DNA of 64,000 nt. Origin: Leuctra nigra (taxonomy: Eukaryota > Arthropoda > Insecta > Plecoptera > Leuctridae). Each line of letters begins with the position of its first letter. The first letter of the stretch is position 1. Positions 33,801 through 44,538 of this stretch are shown piece after piece. Location of the stretch: contig OW203767.1 of assembly GCA_934045905.1 (NCBI GenBank), positions 14,387,073 to 14,451,072 of the forward strand. The letters run 5' to 3'. The notes under the pieces were generated by a model. That model had not been told where the DNA came from, did no database searches, and saw nothing but the letters and a program-made list of their open reading frames with translations. A program made the position numbers and the translations under genes.

Positions 33801-36800
33801 CTAAAATTAGCTACCACGTGTACGAAACCAACCAATCAGATTCTTTGGAGGGAAAACGATGTCAGAGGGTATAAAACGTCAGGCTACCAGCCAAACATCA
33901 TCAGTCGGAGTTTTCTCAGAGCAGTGAGACCTGCCTCGCGAACCGTGAAGCCTTGTGCACGCAACATAGTATAATTTCAGCGAGACAGTGCCGATGTGAT
34001 CGAAGGTAAACATTAAAATAACATTTTTGTATAAACGTCAACCCAGTAAATTCAAACTTCAAGCCTAATGCTGAGGCAAATAATATCGCATTGAGACAAT
34101 TTCAAGTTACAAGTGATCAACTGAACAGTTTCAACATTAAAGTCAGTAAATGTTAAAGTATAAAAGTTAGTGAATTGCAACTCCGGGAGAAACCGACGAG
34201 TCTGCAGCCACGAACGTCATCAGCCTGAGCCAACTTGATCCAACTGCTCGAGGAGGTCACTCCTTGTGCACGGACTGCTGGACGTCCTGGTAACCAAGGG
34301 GTTATTAGACAACATCATCGCATCGCAGCTGAAGGAGGTGACATATCCAGTCATTTCATTCTGCTGGTGGACTGGAGTTCACGGGACACACTACGCAAGA
34401 GTCAACGCCATCCACTTGTTTACGCGGAAGTAAACAAACCAGACGACATCATCACTACTGCCGACGTATCGAACGTAATATTGTTTTTCATAATTTTTGA
34501 TTGCTCTTTTCACATCAATGAACATTTATTTTCTTTGTAATAAACAAATTATAATATTGCTGATTCTTTGTGTTCTACCCTCTGAGCCAAATCCCGCAGG
34601 TTTCAGTGGCGCTCAACGTGTGGGGCTCGAATAACATTCCTGGGAGCAATTGTTTTGAAAGAAATAATTGTTTTCTTGATTGTGAAAGAGTTACTCAGTT
34701 GTTCTGAAACTTGTGGACACAGGCATTGCGTAAAATTTTCATGTATTTGGAAATTTTACATAGAATCAACCCGTTAACGTAAAGATAAAGCCAACTGTAG
34801 ATTTGTGCATGTTAGTTCATTACATCTGTTACGATGGCAGATCGAGATGCAAGTTTATCGTCAACTGTGAATTTAGATGATACTGTAGAGGGGGCAGAGC
34901 TTAGTGAGTCAGAGGTCACGAGTATTCAGGTGATAGAGGGGGGCAGAAACATCAACTGTGTAGTTAATTGTCATGGGAACAAGTTTGTTGTTATTGATAG
35001 CGTGGGAACCAGATTAGGCATCGACAGAAATGACCTAACCCAGTCGTTGATGATTGTTGACGGAAGTCGTCTGAAGAAGATGTAAAGATCCAGAAAACTG
35101 AAGAACAAGCCGTAAATAACTTTTACGATGGATGAAAAAGATGAAGAATATTGGAAATCCTGGGTCGAGCTAAATAAGAAGGAATATGAAGAACAAGAAG
35201 AAAATAGAAGTGTCAAATTAGAATTCTGCGAGTTTAGTAATCGGGATTTATACCATTTAATGAGAACAGAACGAATTGATGAATTGTCAAGAAGAATCTA
35301 TATAGAATTTGAAAGAAGAAGAGAAGAAAAATGGACGATGAAAGAATTTGCTGCATTGGATGAGGAAGAGTTGATGAGTATTTGTCACGACAGGACAGAA
35401 GAAAATGCGCAGATTAGTAAAAGGGCAAGGGCAGAATTACTTAGGAGATACGACAAAGAAGACGAAAATTGGAGAAGATATAGGGAATACAAATATGAAG
35501 CAGAGGAAACGTATTCCAAGCAAAGTTCCGAATATGATGACCACGTGTACGGAGCAGAATATTATGATGATTATGCAGATTCGGAAAGTGAAGATTTGAA
35601 GCAATTGTGGCATTGGGAACGCGTAAATCTCATAGAATACGTCCGTGAAGTTTCAAGAAAATGGAAGGATGAACTGGAGAAAGACGCTGCATTCGAAACA
35701 GATGTTTCAACGAGAGAAGAAGAAGAAGAAGAAGTTGTCTGCAATAGGTTGCAATCAGATGTGAATTCTGAGCAGAGCTGTGAGCAGCCTGACAAAGTTG
35801 AAGAAAGTTTTTATGAGGTTACAACGCCGCAAGAAGATGTTCAAGATTTTTGTCTGCCCAAGACACAGAAGAAGGAAGAAGAAGAAACGAAGATTCAGAG
35901 TCAGAATCGTGTTGAAATCGCTGATATTTCAGTACGAGAGAAAATTGAAGAAGATGCCGAGATTATACTTCCACAAGATAATTTCGAAGGAACCAGTGAA
36001 CAATTTGAAGTTGAGAAAGTTGAGTTGCAGAACAACGACGTCATCACGAAAGAGCAAGAAGATTTAGACCAGCTGAAGACATGTGAAGTTGTCATTGAAG
36101 GTGTTAAAGAAGACGCTGTAAAGAAAGAAGAGAGTCAAGAAAACGAATCGTTCGAAGATGAAGTCATTCCAGAATGTTTGGTACAGGGAGTTGCAGAGGA
36201 AACCGTGAACAATTCACGAGATGAAAATGAAGAATTTGAGGTGACTAGACAAGCCTTGGTCAATATTGAGTTTGACGGCGATGAAATGGAGACTGTTTGT
36301 TGTGTGGAGGATCTGAACTGTAATGTTGTTGTTGAATTGAATTTGGAGGAGGAAGAATTTGTTGATTTCAGACGCAAAGGTCGTACTGAAGATTTGGAGA
36401 TTATTGAAGATTTGAAGATTATTGAGAATCTTGAAGATATTGAGAATATTGAGATTATTGAGATGGTTACTGAAACCATAGTTATTGAAGAAAAAGCAGC
36501 AGATCAAGAACAATTAGTTAAATCCGAGTCTAGTTTTGTCCAAGAATTTGAGAAGAGCGAAAATTACAACTTTTGTGCGGAGCTTAGTTCGATTCCTGCC
36601 GCAAGTATTACTGAACGAATGAATGACGAGTTATTAATAACATTGAACGACGAGTTGACCGAAACCAGTTATGACGAGAAAATACAACCCTTCGATTACG
36701 TAGCAAACATGGAAATGCTCGAAGAAATTGCATACGAAGAAATGATGAAGATTACATGTCCGTTGATGCAAGAATCTCTACAAATTGAAGATAAAGACTT

Positions 36801-39800
36801 TCAAGATGAAGAAAGTAACGAAGAAACTGAAACGGAAGTCAAGAAAGAAAATGAAACTTATACATCGACCACTGCAAGGAATAAGCGTGAAGAATTCTTC
36901 TGGACACACCTACTTGAGATAATTTCAATAGGGCCAACGCAAGATGTTCACGAAGATGCAGAAGTTTCATTCCCATATGATCGTGGACGGAAGGAACAAC
37001 GTCGATCAGCTGATTCTCACAGTGACAACAACAGCAATGTTGATTGTTATGGTCGAAGTATGATGACCCAGCAAAAGTAGGTCACTAGGCCAATAACGGG
37101 ACTGTGATAAGAGAGAGGGTTGAGTTGAGCATCGTTTCCGGGAAGTAGGATGAGGTTTGTTTTTGTTTTGGTAGGTGGAGGGGTGAGTTCATTCATTCAG
37201 GTTTAGATTAGACAGCTGTAAGGGGAAATAAACTTGCATCTGTTGAAGGAAACTTTTTATTTGTCAAAAGGAAGAGATTATTCCTGCTAGATAGTCCAGT
37301 CTCTATGTGAATCCTTGTTTTATCACCATTTTCTCATTCAAAATTTCAATGTATTTCAAATTTGACTTCAGTCAAAAGGTGAACAACAAGAATTCAGGGG
37401 GCTCTATAACAAGTTGGCCTATCTAGGTTAGAAAATTAACTTTAAAAATAATAATGTTTGCTTGAAGTAGGTTTAAAGAATGAACAAGCTTGTAGCATGG
37501 CATTCTTAGAGTCAAGGTTAACTGAACACAAAGTAATTAATTAGAATCATTATGTAAACTTACAATCTTTAAAATTCAACAGCAATCAAAATATAGACAA
37601 AAATATAACAAGCAATCAAATAAGTTTAACAATGTGCAATTATACAAGAAAGTGAGTGAATCCATATAAAAAGTATGTGACCTTACCTAAATTGTGATGT
37701 CACCACGTAATAACAAGTGAACCAGTCATTGTGATAACGCTACAAAACCAGTCAGCCAGACTAGTTTTCAGTGATTCCAAGAAAAGCATGGGCCTACGTG
37801 CAGAAAGAAAGTCGTTTCGCGGGCTTTAGAAATGACAGAATGTCTAAAATTAGCTACCACGTGTACGAAACCAACCAATCAGATTCTTTGGAGGGAAAAC
37901 GATGTCAGAGGGTATAAAACGTCAGGCTACCAGCCAAACATCATCAGTCGGAGTTTTCTCAGAGCAGTGAGACCTGCCTCGCGAACCGTGAAGCCTTGTG
38001 CACGCAACATAGTATAATTTCAGCGAGACAGTGCCGATGTGATCGAAGGTAAACATTAAAATAACATTTTTGTATAAACGTCAACCCAGTAAATTCAAAC
38101 TTCAAGCCTAATGCTGAGGCAAATAATATCGCATTGAGACAATTTCAAGTTACAAGTGATCAACTGAACAGTTTCAACATTAAAGTCAGTAAATGTTAAA
38201 GTATAAAAGTTAGTGAATTGCAACTCCGGGAGAAACCGACGAGTCTGCAGCCACGAACGTCATCAGCCTGAGCCAACTTGATCCAACTGCTCGAGGAGGT
38301 CACTCCTTGTGCACGGACTGCTGGACGTCCTGGTAACCAAGGGGTTATTAGACAACATCATCGCATCGCAGCTGAAGGAGGTGACATATCCAGTCATTTC
38401 ATTCTGCTGGTGGACTGGAGTTCACGGGACACACTACGCAAGAGTCAACGCCATCCACTTGTTTACGCGGAAGTAAACAAACCAGACGACATCATCACTA
38501 CTGCCGACGTATCGAACGTAATATTGTTTTTCATAATTTTTGATTGCTCTTTTCACATCAATGAACATTTATTTTCTTTGTAATAAACAAATTATAATAT
38601 TGCTGATTCTTTGTGTTCTACCCTCTGAGCCAAATCCCGCAGGTTTCAAGCCAGACTCGGGTGATTTCAAGCTTCATTTTGACAGAGAAGACATGTACAC
38701 TCGGCACATTTAAATATGATCGTTGATTTTTCTTCAGAGTCCCAAGTTGTATACCCCTACATACCGACCGGTTAGATCACGTGACTTCCTTATCAGTTCT
38801 CTCGCGGAACAAAACAAGGGGAAGGGGTAGTTCGTCGTCAATAGGAAACAAGTAATATTCTCTTTCAATATCTGATAGACATTGCATTACGAGGCCTTCA
38901 TTCGAATCCCACTTCAGTGTGTCAGATCGTGGTTTCACGTGACTTTGACGCAAATTTGCCCATTAACTTCCCAGTTCTGGGGACATTATTCGATAAGTTT
39001 ACTCAATGTCATATGCCAGATGAATGATTTGAAAAGTCTACATTACATTTCAATTTCATACACTTTTTTCTTTGCTTTTTTTGCTTTTTTCTAATGATCA
39101 CCAAGGTAACCCCCAATATTCAACCTTTTTTATTTCTAAAGTCCAGTCAGTGATCCTCCCCTATTCGCGTAAATGACAGAAGAGCTCTGACCTTGTAGAA
39201 AACAACTTGGGGTAGCTTAGTGGGAGGGGCAGTGACCACTCATTATCACGTGAAAATAAAGTTGACATAATGTCTTTTACAGTCGCAATACATAAACAAA
39301 CAGCAGGACACAGCTTTTAATAATTTGATTTTTGATTTTGCATAGTGAAAAACCAAGGCGGGCAGTCACATGCTGCACTGGGCTTACTAGGGTTTAAATT
39401 TTTGAGTAATATAATTGACCCTCCCTCTTCATTCAAAACGCGAAATTTCCAATTCCAAAAACGAAATTGTCAAGTTTTTAAAACCACATAATCGGATCTC
39501 TAGAATGTAAATTTATTTCTTTTGTGGATGAAAATTGGATTAATTGAGTAAAAGTTTGAAACGAATTTTTTCATCTGGCATATGACATTGAGTAAACTTA
39601 TCGAGAAATATCCACAGAACTAGTAAGGTAATGGGCAACTTTGCGTCAAAATCACGTGAAACCACGATCCGGCACACTGAAGTGGGATTCGAATGAAGAC
39701 CTCGTAGACGTAATGCAATGTCGATCAGATTCAGATATTGAAAGAGAATATTACTTGTTTCCTATTGACGACGAACTACCCCCTCCCCTTGTTTTGTTCC

Positions 39801-42800
39801 GCGATAGAACTGATAAGGAAGTCTTGTGATCTAACCGGTCGGTAGGTATTAGGGGTGTACAACGTGGGACTCTGAAGAAAAATCAACGATCATATTTAAA
39901 TGTGCCGAGTGTACCTCTACTTAACCCTTTAACTAGTGAGCTAATTTGTAGGTAGGTAGAGGTAAAAATTCTATATCCTTTTTTCGATGTGTTAGGAAGC
40001 AGATTTTTGTGTGATGAGAATATAAAGCTATCAAATATTAAGCAAATTTTTTAAATTTAATTTTTAATTTTTTTTGTAAAAAAAATATATTTTTTCTCTA
40101 TGTATATGTAGAATGCTAGCACGTACGAGATACGTGCATACGCGTTAAAGGGTTAAATTTGATGTACAACATGAGGAAATAAAAACAATTTATGATCTCT
40201 AAACTTACATTTTTGGAGAAGGGAGGTTTTGATTTTAGGACCCTCAAAACAATAACAATAAGTACCTGAGCCTGTAGAACTGCTTTGGCATCGGCACACC
40301 CGTCTCTCCTAGATGCACCATCTGTGACTTCTTGTACGCGTCGTAACGCAGCACGAAGCAGAGCAGCAGGCCGGGCATGACGATGTCGCCGAGACCGAGC
40401 ATCGAGAAGTGGCCCGCGTTGTGCATGCTCGGGAACACCAGCTTGCCGGGCAGCGAGAGCTTGGGCGCGTCGCGCATCATGCCGCCCAGGTGGAACTTGC
40501 GCGCCACCATGCCCACGGGGTTCTCTGCTGGCCGTGTAGCAACCTGGACAGAAGGAACATGCGTTTTAGTCTTGGACATGATTGGAATCTTATTAGAAAC
40601 ATGTGTACCATGTTGATAAAACTAAATACATATGATGTGCATAACAAATAATGTGTTTGTTAATAGCATAGGTACATTCAGTATAGGTAGTAAATAGAAA
40701 ACACGTTTTTAAAATGAATCATCAGCTAAACGTCAACTGCACGTTTAAACGTTTGTTTAAGTGTAAATTTAAAGATTTAAAATAGTTTAAATCGTAAAAA
40801 GTGCTGCTTTCTTGTAATACACAAAAACTACCTACCTACTCGAAATGGTTGGTTTAAACTCGCTGATAACTAGTTAGGTCTATTTTGTTAGTTTAAGAAT
40901 AATGAAGTGGGGAATATGGAAGATTATCCAGTACAGTGTATAGGTAATTTCAGCAGTTTTGAAGTGTGATAAGTTCTCAACTGCAAGTAGGTAGATCACA
41001 AATTCTCTTGAAAATGGGTACCTACATAGGGGAGAGGCTATAACCAAGTAATATCACAGACAGCATTTAAATGTGGGTCCTCACATGTTTAACAAACGTT
41101 TATTAATCGTAACTTTCGAGAGTGTTGTTGATTCACAGATTTTTCCATCCCTACTGACACCTAAGATCATATTCTACATTAGGGTGAAATGAAGTAAAAT
41201 GTCAAAATAATACGTAGTAGGTTATTAGTAGGTAGATAGTAAATAATTACCTTGACCATGACGTTGGTGTTGAATATATATGAGGAGAAAAACACCCAAA
41301 ACACGTCGTAGATGAGCAGTCCAGTGAGGAGGAGAGTGCTGACTTTCAAACTCGGCAATCGTACGAATGCGATGAACGCTACGCAGAGGCCCATACCCAT
41401 TGCTGCATGACAAATAATCTTCTTTAGAAGGCACGTTGCATCAAATTACATTTATAGAAAAAACAGATTTAAATGACAGGAGTTTCCAGAGTTAGTAATA
41501 AAAAATATTTAGGTAATTGAAATTATTGGTAGGTAGGTAAGGTACTAAACTATCTTTTCTGGTAATACGAACAATTTGTATTTGATGTTAAAATCGACTT
41601 ACCATCCATGAGGAGCCAATGTCCAGTTAATACCCAAATACAAACGATGAATACTGATAATGAGAAGGAGAACAGCTCGGCTCCCGTGAACCTCCCGCAC
41701 ACGCCGAACGAGATTTTATTCCCGTCGGAACATGGTCGTATCACATACTGACACATTGGCAGCAGAAGGAAAGCGAGCGCGACGGTCGCAATAATCGCCG
41801 TGCAGATCGCAAACAACATTTGCATCGAGTCAAAGAAAAAGAACATGACGAGTAGAGAGATCGACGCTCCTAATGGTAAGCAGAGAGCTTGCATTGTGTC
41901 CAGTGTTTGGACATTGTTTTCAGAACCGGTCACTGGTGCGCCGGGTATGCCCGTTAATAGTTGAGTTCGTTCTTTTTCCTTTTCTCTTTCTCGAGCCTCT
42001 TGCTCCATGTTGAGTGAACGAAAGCTGCCGTAGACGATCAGTAAAATTGAGATGAGGAAAGTTGACACCCTTGACGAGTCCATTACGGAATAAGCCCTGG
42101 GAAGAAACAATTAATATTATTATATTGTTTCAGACACAATAAGGTCGTTTGAAAGTACAGAAAGCCATACCTACAGCATATTAAAAAATAACTGTAAATA
42201 GGTAGTACCAGAGTAAACTTGATAAACACCCTATTCTCACATCAAATCAAGGAGTGAAATGCATTATCGCCTCTTCCGCTTTTTCAATTTGAACAGCTCT
42301 AGACATACTTTATAATATAGATGATAGTACCTACTGATAGCAAATTAGCATTGATTAGTTCAACTAATTTTAATTTATTATACAATGGTAAAAACATGTG
42401 ACAAAGCACACAGAGTAAACTCTTGAGCGAGGGCAGACCTTTGTTTACTAAAGAAAGCCACTTCGTTCAAGATCACTATGTACTAACACATTCAAGTACA
42501 AATATTTGACTGACTGAAACCAATTTAAAAATACAATAGGTACATTGACAAAAGTGATGTAGAGATATTCCTACTAAAAACAAAAATCCACACTTTCGCT
42601 CTTAATTTGTATAGGGCTTGTGTGTAAGCCGAAGGCTATAACTAGTCTGTGGTAACACTGAATACTGTCCCAAATTCAAAGGTTCTTCTAATGCTACTAC
42701 TAGGAAGCAATAAAAATCCCATAGGCTCAATCAAGTCATAAATCCCATATAGGTAACTTATTCGGTGAGACTCTCAGCAATTTCATTACCAAGTGAACGA

Positions 42801-43991
42801 TGAATGTAAGCCTAGGAATTGTATTAAAAATTAAAATCAAGACGGCGCTGAATCACCAGCTATTTCTCAAGGCTACACTTGTTTGTCGTCATTGAAAAGA
42901 CAATTTGCATAATATGAAAAAGTTTTACGATCTAATGTTAATAAGTAGTAGGTACACTCGACAATTCATAAAACGGTATTTAAAAGAAATGGATTGACTA
43001 AAAAAATGTGATGGCATCATCTGATGAAGTCTATACTTACTCGTCATCTACCTCTAGTAGGTGAGCTCTGATTTCATTTCATTGATAATAACAAGGATTG
43101 ATCGTCAATGAACCTGACCAGCATCCAATCTGTTTCGTTCAAATACCGTTTTATGAATTGGCGAGTGTACCTATCATAAATCATAAATATTTGTATTTGG
43201 TAGGGAAAAGGCACCGTGCGTTCATACCCCCAGCGCCACTAGGGAGAGAAATGGGCAAACCTGTACGGCGAAGAATCTTTAATTTTATCATCAGTGGTCG
43301 TGGCCATAGCAACCGATAAAAATCGACAGAAAACTCAAAATAGCTCAGAATTGGTAAAAGAGAGGATCAAACTAATAATTTTATTAGATTCAGTGAAATT
43401 GTTGACCCTTCATACATTTTGCACAGCGAAGAATCATTTGGCGTATTACTGTAAGAATGCATTCCTAGGTACAATGAGTAATGTTTACTAACTGCTGCAT
43501 CTAATGGTGCGTTTACAGTCCGCCCGCTCAACAATTGCTCCAAGGTCGTTGCTGCTAGAAGCAACCGAGCCTCCCGATTGGTCAATGCGCGTCGCTGCTA
43601 GAAACAACCGTCGCGGCAACCGAACTGTAAACCCGCCTTAAGGGTAGGTATGAGGATCACGTCAAGAGTTGCTAATTTTTGCCACCCAATGCGCTGTCTC
43701 TCATTTTCAGAAACAAAATAGTCAACACTTGTTGTGGTGCCTATAGGTAATACGCTCATAGCGGCAACATTTCCGCAGATACATTCGACGATTGCTGTAC
43801 CGGAGGATATTACAAATGATACAAGCATGAAACTTGTCACTTGAACATTGTTAAGCCTCATTATTGAGCTCTTCATAATAGGTAAATTGATAGCGTTCTG
43901 TGGTTAAACCTTGTATAACGTCTTTGAGCAAAGACATGAAATAAATACTAAATGTTCATACTAACCACTGATAATCGGCTTGTGTGGCCAT
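30810..43991 (-). CDS. SPPL3: Signal peptide peptidase-like 3 (intramembrane aspartyl protease)
   Basis: GxGD-type intramembrane protease of the Golgi that sheds glycosyltransferases. Coding exons on the minus strand are 43991-43966, 42096-41603, 41402-41251, 40543-40266, 31750-31606 and 30878-30810; phases agree at every junction. The sum is 1164 bases, 387 residues, close to the human length of 385. The N-terminus reads [17 protein letters not shown]. The catalytic motifs are YD ([12 protein letters not shown], exon 3) and GLGD ([11 protein letters not shown], exon 4), followed by the PAL motif (QPALLYLVP, exon 5). The last exon is short, reads [11 protein letters not shown] and ends at TGA. 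About nine membrane spans are expected. Between exons 4 and 5 is an 8.5-kb intron carrying a full LTR element on the opposite strand. A donor-bearing open frame at 44726-44539 could supply an alternative first exon. Identification is secure. Confidence 0.96.
32125..32565. mobile_element. MITE with about 60-bp inverted ends
   Basis: The left arm TAAAGCTGCGTTCCCATACT and the right arm AGTATGGGAACCCAGCTTTA are inverted repeats. They continue inward through CGCTTTCG and CGAAAGCG motifs (GCATTCGGTTCGCTTTCG against CGAAAGCGAACCGAATGC). Non-coding, in the large SPPL3 intron. Confidence 0.75.
33093..33248 (+). repeat. Two-copy 78-bp tandem duplication
   Basis: The segment starting ACCTTAGATAAGATTTGG at 33093 is repeated without visible change from 33171. 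It lies about 110 bp upstream of the LTR element. Confidence 0.95.
33361..34605 (+). repeat. 5' long terminal repeat
   Basis: 1245 bp, starting TATAACAAGTTGG and ending CAGGTTTCA, so it lacks the usual TG...CA ends. It contains a TATA box (33870-33876), an initiator-like TCAGTC (33901-33906) and an AATAAA near the 3' end (about 34541-34546). U3 is therefore about 540 bp and R is unusually long (roughly 650 bp). The other copy is 37405-38648. Confidence 0.95.
33870..33906 (+). promoter_or_regulatory. LTR core promoter (TATA box and initiator)
   Basis: GGGTATAAAACG is followed about 31 bp later by TCAGTC, the arthropod initiator consensus. An identical copy lies in the 3' LTR (about 37913-37949), which could drive transcription outward into the SPPL3 intron. 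Confidence 0.65.
34607..34630 (+). other. Primer binding site, tRNA-Lys(CUU) type
   Basis: TGGCGCTCAACGTG followed by TGGGGCTCG. The complement of the tRNA-Lys(CUU) 3' end would read TGGCGCCCAACGTGGGGC; the site here has one substitution and one inserted TG or GT. Its position one base after the LTR supports the element boundary. Confidence 0.8.
34834..35085 (+). CDS. Small first ORF of the LTR element
   Basis: 83 residues starting at ACGATGG and lying 42 bp before the large ORF, whose ATG has the same ACGATGG context. The protein is acidic at its N-terminus ([14 protein letters not shown]) and more hydrophobic in the middle ([20 protein letters not shown]). No known retroelement domain (zinc knuckle, major homology region, protease DTG) is visible. 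It may be a leader or gag remnant; the function is unknown. Confidence 0.5.
   Translation: MADRDASLSSTVNLDDTVEGAELSESEVTSIQVIEGGRNINCVVNCHGNKFVVIDSVGTRLGIDRNDLTQSLMIVDGSRLKKM
35128..37080 (+). CDS. 650-residue acidic protein encoded by the LTR element
   Basis: The only large frame in the element. It is extremely rich in Glu and Asp, with many runs such as EEEEEE and few hydrophobic clusters. The N-terminal 200 residues are mixed charge and Trp/Tyr-containing ([38 protein letters not shown]) and are likely helical. The middle is low-complexity acidic, with a repeated EDL/IIE pattern around residues 420-450. The C-terminus turns basic (GRKEQRR). I see no gag zinc knuckle, protease, reverse transcriptase or integrase motif, and no signal peptide or membrane segment. 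The frame is intact and much longer than expected by chance in AT-rich DNA, and the element is young, so selection on it is plausible. It may be a highly diverged gag-like structural protein or a captured host coding sequence. Confidence 0.75.
   Translation: MDEKDEEYWKSWVELNKKEYEEQEENRSVKLEFCEFSNRDLYHLMRTERIDELSRRIYIEFERRREEKWTMKEFAALDEEELMSICHDRTEENAQISKRARAELLRRYDKEDENWRRYREYKYEAEETYSKQSSEYDDHVYGAEYYDDYADSESEDLKQLWHWERVNLIEYVREVSRKWKDELEKDAAFETDVSTREEEEEEVVCNRLQSDVNSEQSCEQPDKVEESFYEVTTPQEDVQDFCLPKTQKKEEEETKIQSQNRVEIADISVREKIEEDAEIILPQDNFEGTSEQFEVEKVELQNNDVITKEQEDLDQLKTCEVVIEGVKEDAVKKEESQENESFEDEVIPECLVQGVAEETVNNSRDENEEFEVTRQALVNIEFDGDEMETVCCVEDLNCNVVVELNLEEEEFVDFRRKGRTEDLEIIEDLKIIENLEDIENIEIIEMVTETIVIEEKAADQEQLVKSESSFVQEFEKSENYNFCAELSSIPAASITERMNDELLITLNDELTETSYDEKIQPFDYVANMEMLEEIAYEEMMKITCPLMQESLQIEDKDFQDEESNEETETEVKKENETYTSTTARNKREEFFWTHLLEIISIGPTQDVHEDAEVSFPYDRGRKEQRRSADSHSDNNSNVDCYGRSMMTQQK
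37405..38648 (+). repeat. 3' long terminal repeat
   Basis: 1244 bp; matches the 5' LTR apart from a one-base deletion (TTATACAAG here, TTATATCAAG in the 5' copy near 33600). It is preceded by a weak purine stretch (AGGGGG, near 37396-37401) that may be the polypurine tract. It is followed by the target duplication AGCC. Confidence 0.95.
38695..39914. mobile_element. 1.2-kb foldback transposon with about 330-bp inverted arms
   Basis: The left arm 38695-39020 starts GTACACTCGGCACATTTAAA; the right arm 39574-39914 ends TTTAAATGTGCCGAGTGTAC. The arms match along their whole length with small indels. The 550-bp centre has no transposase. The outer GTACACTCG is the same as in the short MITEs at 3904-4120 and 42952-43170, so they may use one transposase. 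It lies 46 bp past the 3' LTR. Confidence 0.85.
40867..41160 (+). repeat. Dispersed repeat, second copy at 57205-57490
   Basis: Both copies share AATAATGAAGTGGGG, GGAAGATTATCCAGT or GGAAGATATCCAGT, AATTTCAGCAG, ATCACAAATTC and a 3' part with TTTTCCATCCCTACTG or TTTTCCCACCCCTACTG. The family is unknown and no coding potential was seen. Confidence 0.55.
42952..43170. mobile_element. MITE with GTACACTCGACAATTC ends, inverted copy
   Basis: A 219-bp element in the first SPPL3 intron. The ends GTACACTCGACAATTCATAA and TTATGAATTGGCGAGTGTAC are inverted repeats. The interior reads as the reverse complement of 3904-4120 (TGATGGCATCATCTGATGAA, CAAGGATTGAT). Confidence 0.85.
43500..43641. repeat. Short GC-rich inverted-repeat patch
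   Basis: GGTGCGTTTACAGTCCG on the left and CGAACTGTAAACCCGCCTTA on the right are imperfect inverted repeats around a GC-richer interior with repeated CGCTGCTAGAA. It is probably a small MITE. Confidence 0.4.
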
Positions 43992-44538
43992 TGAGAGGCC
44001 CGCCAGTGGCGTCGCTAGCACCTAAAAATTACAACAAATGAGCTTGGTAATTATCTAATGAATACCTACCTACTTATTTTCAGGACCTACCCAGCTTGTA
44101 AGGTCAAGTGTCACATTTGACAGCCCCTTAGAAAATAAAGATAGACACACGCAAATTCTATATTCTCAGACTTTGTGACAAGCAGGAAATTAAAACAAGA
44201 CACACTATTGGTGTTCATGTTAATTTCATCAAAATATTAAGACACCCCCTACTTTAATTTAGCAATAATAGGTAAATTCAACTTGCTCGAAAAAGCGCTC
44301 TAGAGAGTCAAACTTAGCCCATCGGTGCACTGAACTGACCCCATAACTTTGCCCTGCACTGCAGAAAATTGATGTAATAGAATCACAAATACCTATTAAT
44401 AATAATTTACAGGATAACTGAATCATGAACTTATTCAACCGTGGCCCAATTTCTGAATCTTTGTTCGTTCTGTTAATGTGGCCTAAATGTAGGTATAAGT
44501 CAAGAAAGAACGTATTGGACAAGTAATAGATATCTCAC

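Larger units (their letters stand above)
33361..38648 (+). mobile_element. Recently inserted LTR retrotransposon without visible pol
   Basis: A 5288-bp element with two LTRs (33361-34605 and 37405-38648) that differ by one single-base indel where compared. It is flanked by the 4-bp target duplication AGCC (33357-33360 and 38649-38652). One base after the 5' LTR comes a primer binding site close to the complement of the 3' end of insect tRNA-Lys(CUU). A 4-bp duplication and Lys primer fit the Ty3/gypsy group. The internal 2.8 kb encodes no protease, reverse transcriptase, RNase H or integrase; it holds an 83-codon and a 650-codon frame. It must be mobilised in trans if active. The near-identical LTRs point to a very recent insertion, into the opposite strand of the SPPL3 intron. 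Confidence 0.95.

Noticed and set aside
33789..34540. Short ORFs of 61 and 101 codons within the LTR (repeated at 37832-38583)
   Set aside because: They lie in U3 and R of both LTRs, lack good starts or known domains, and are the same sequence twice.
35405..36513. Other-frame ORFs within the LTR element protein
   Set aside because: Shadows of the long acidic frame produced by its GAA/GAG-rich codons.
43598..43876. Minus-strand 92-codon frame in the SPPL3 5' region
   Set aside because: It runs into a GC-rich inverted-repeat patch, has no convincing acceptor or donor, and the protein is not recognised.
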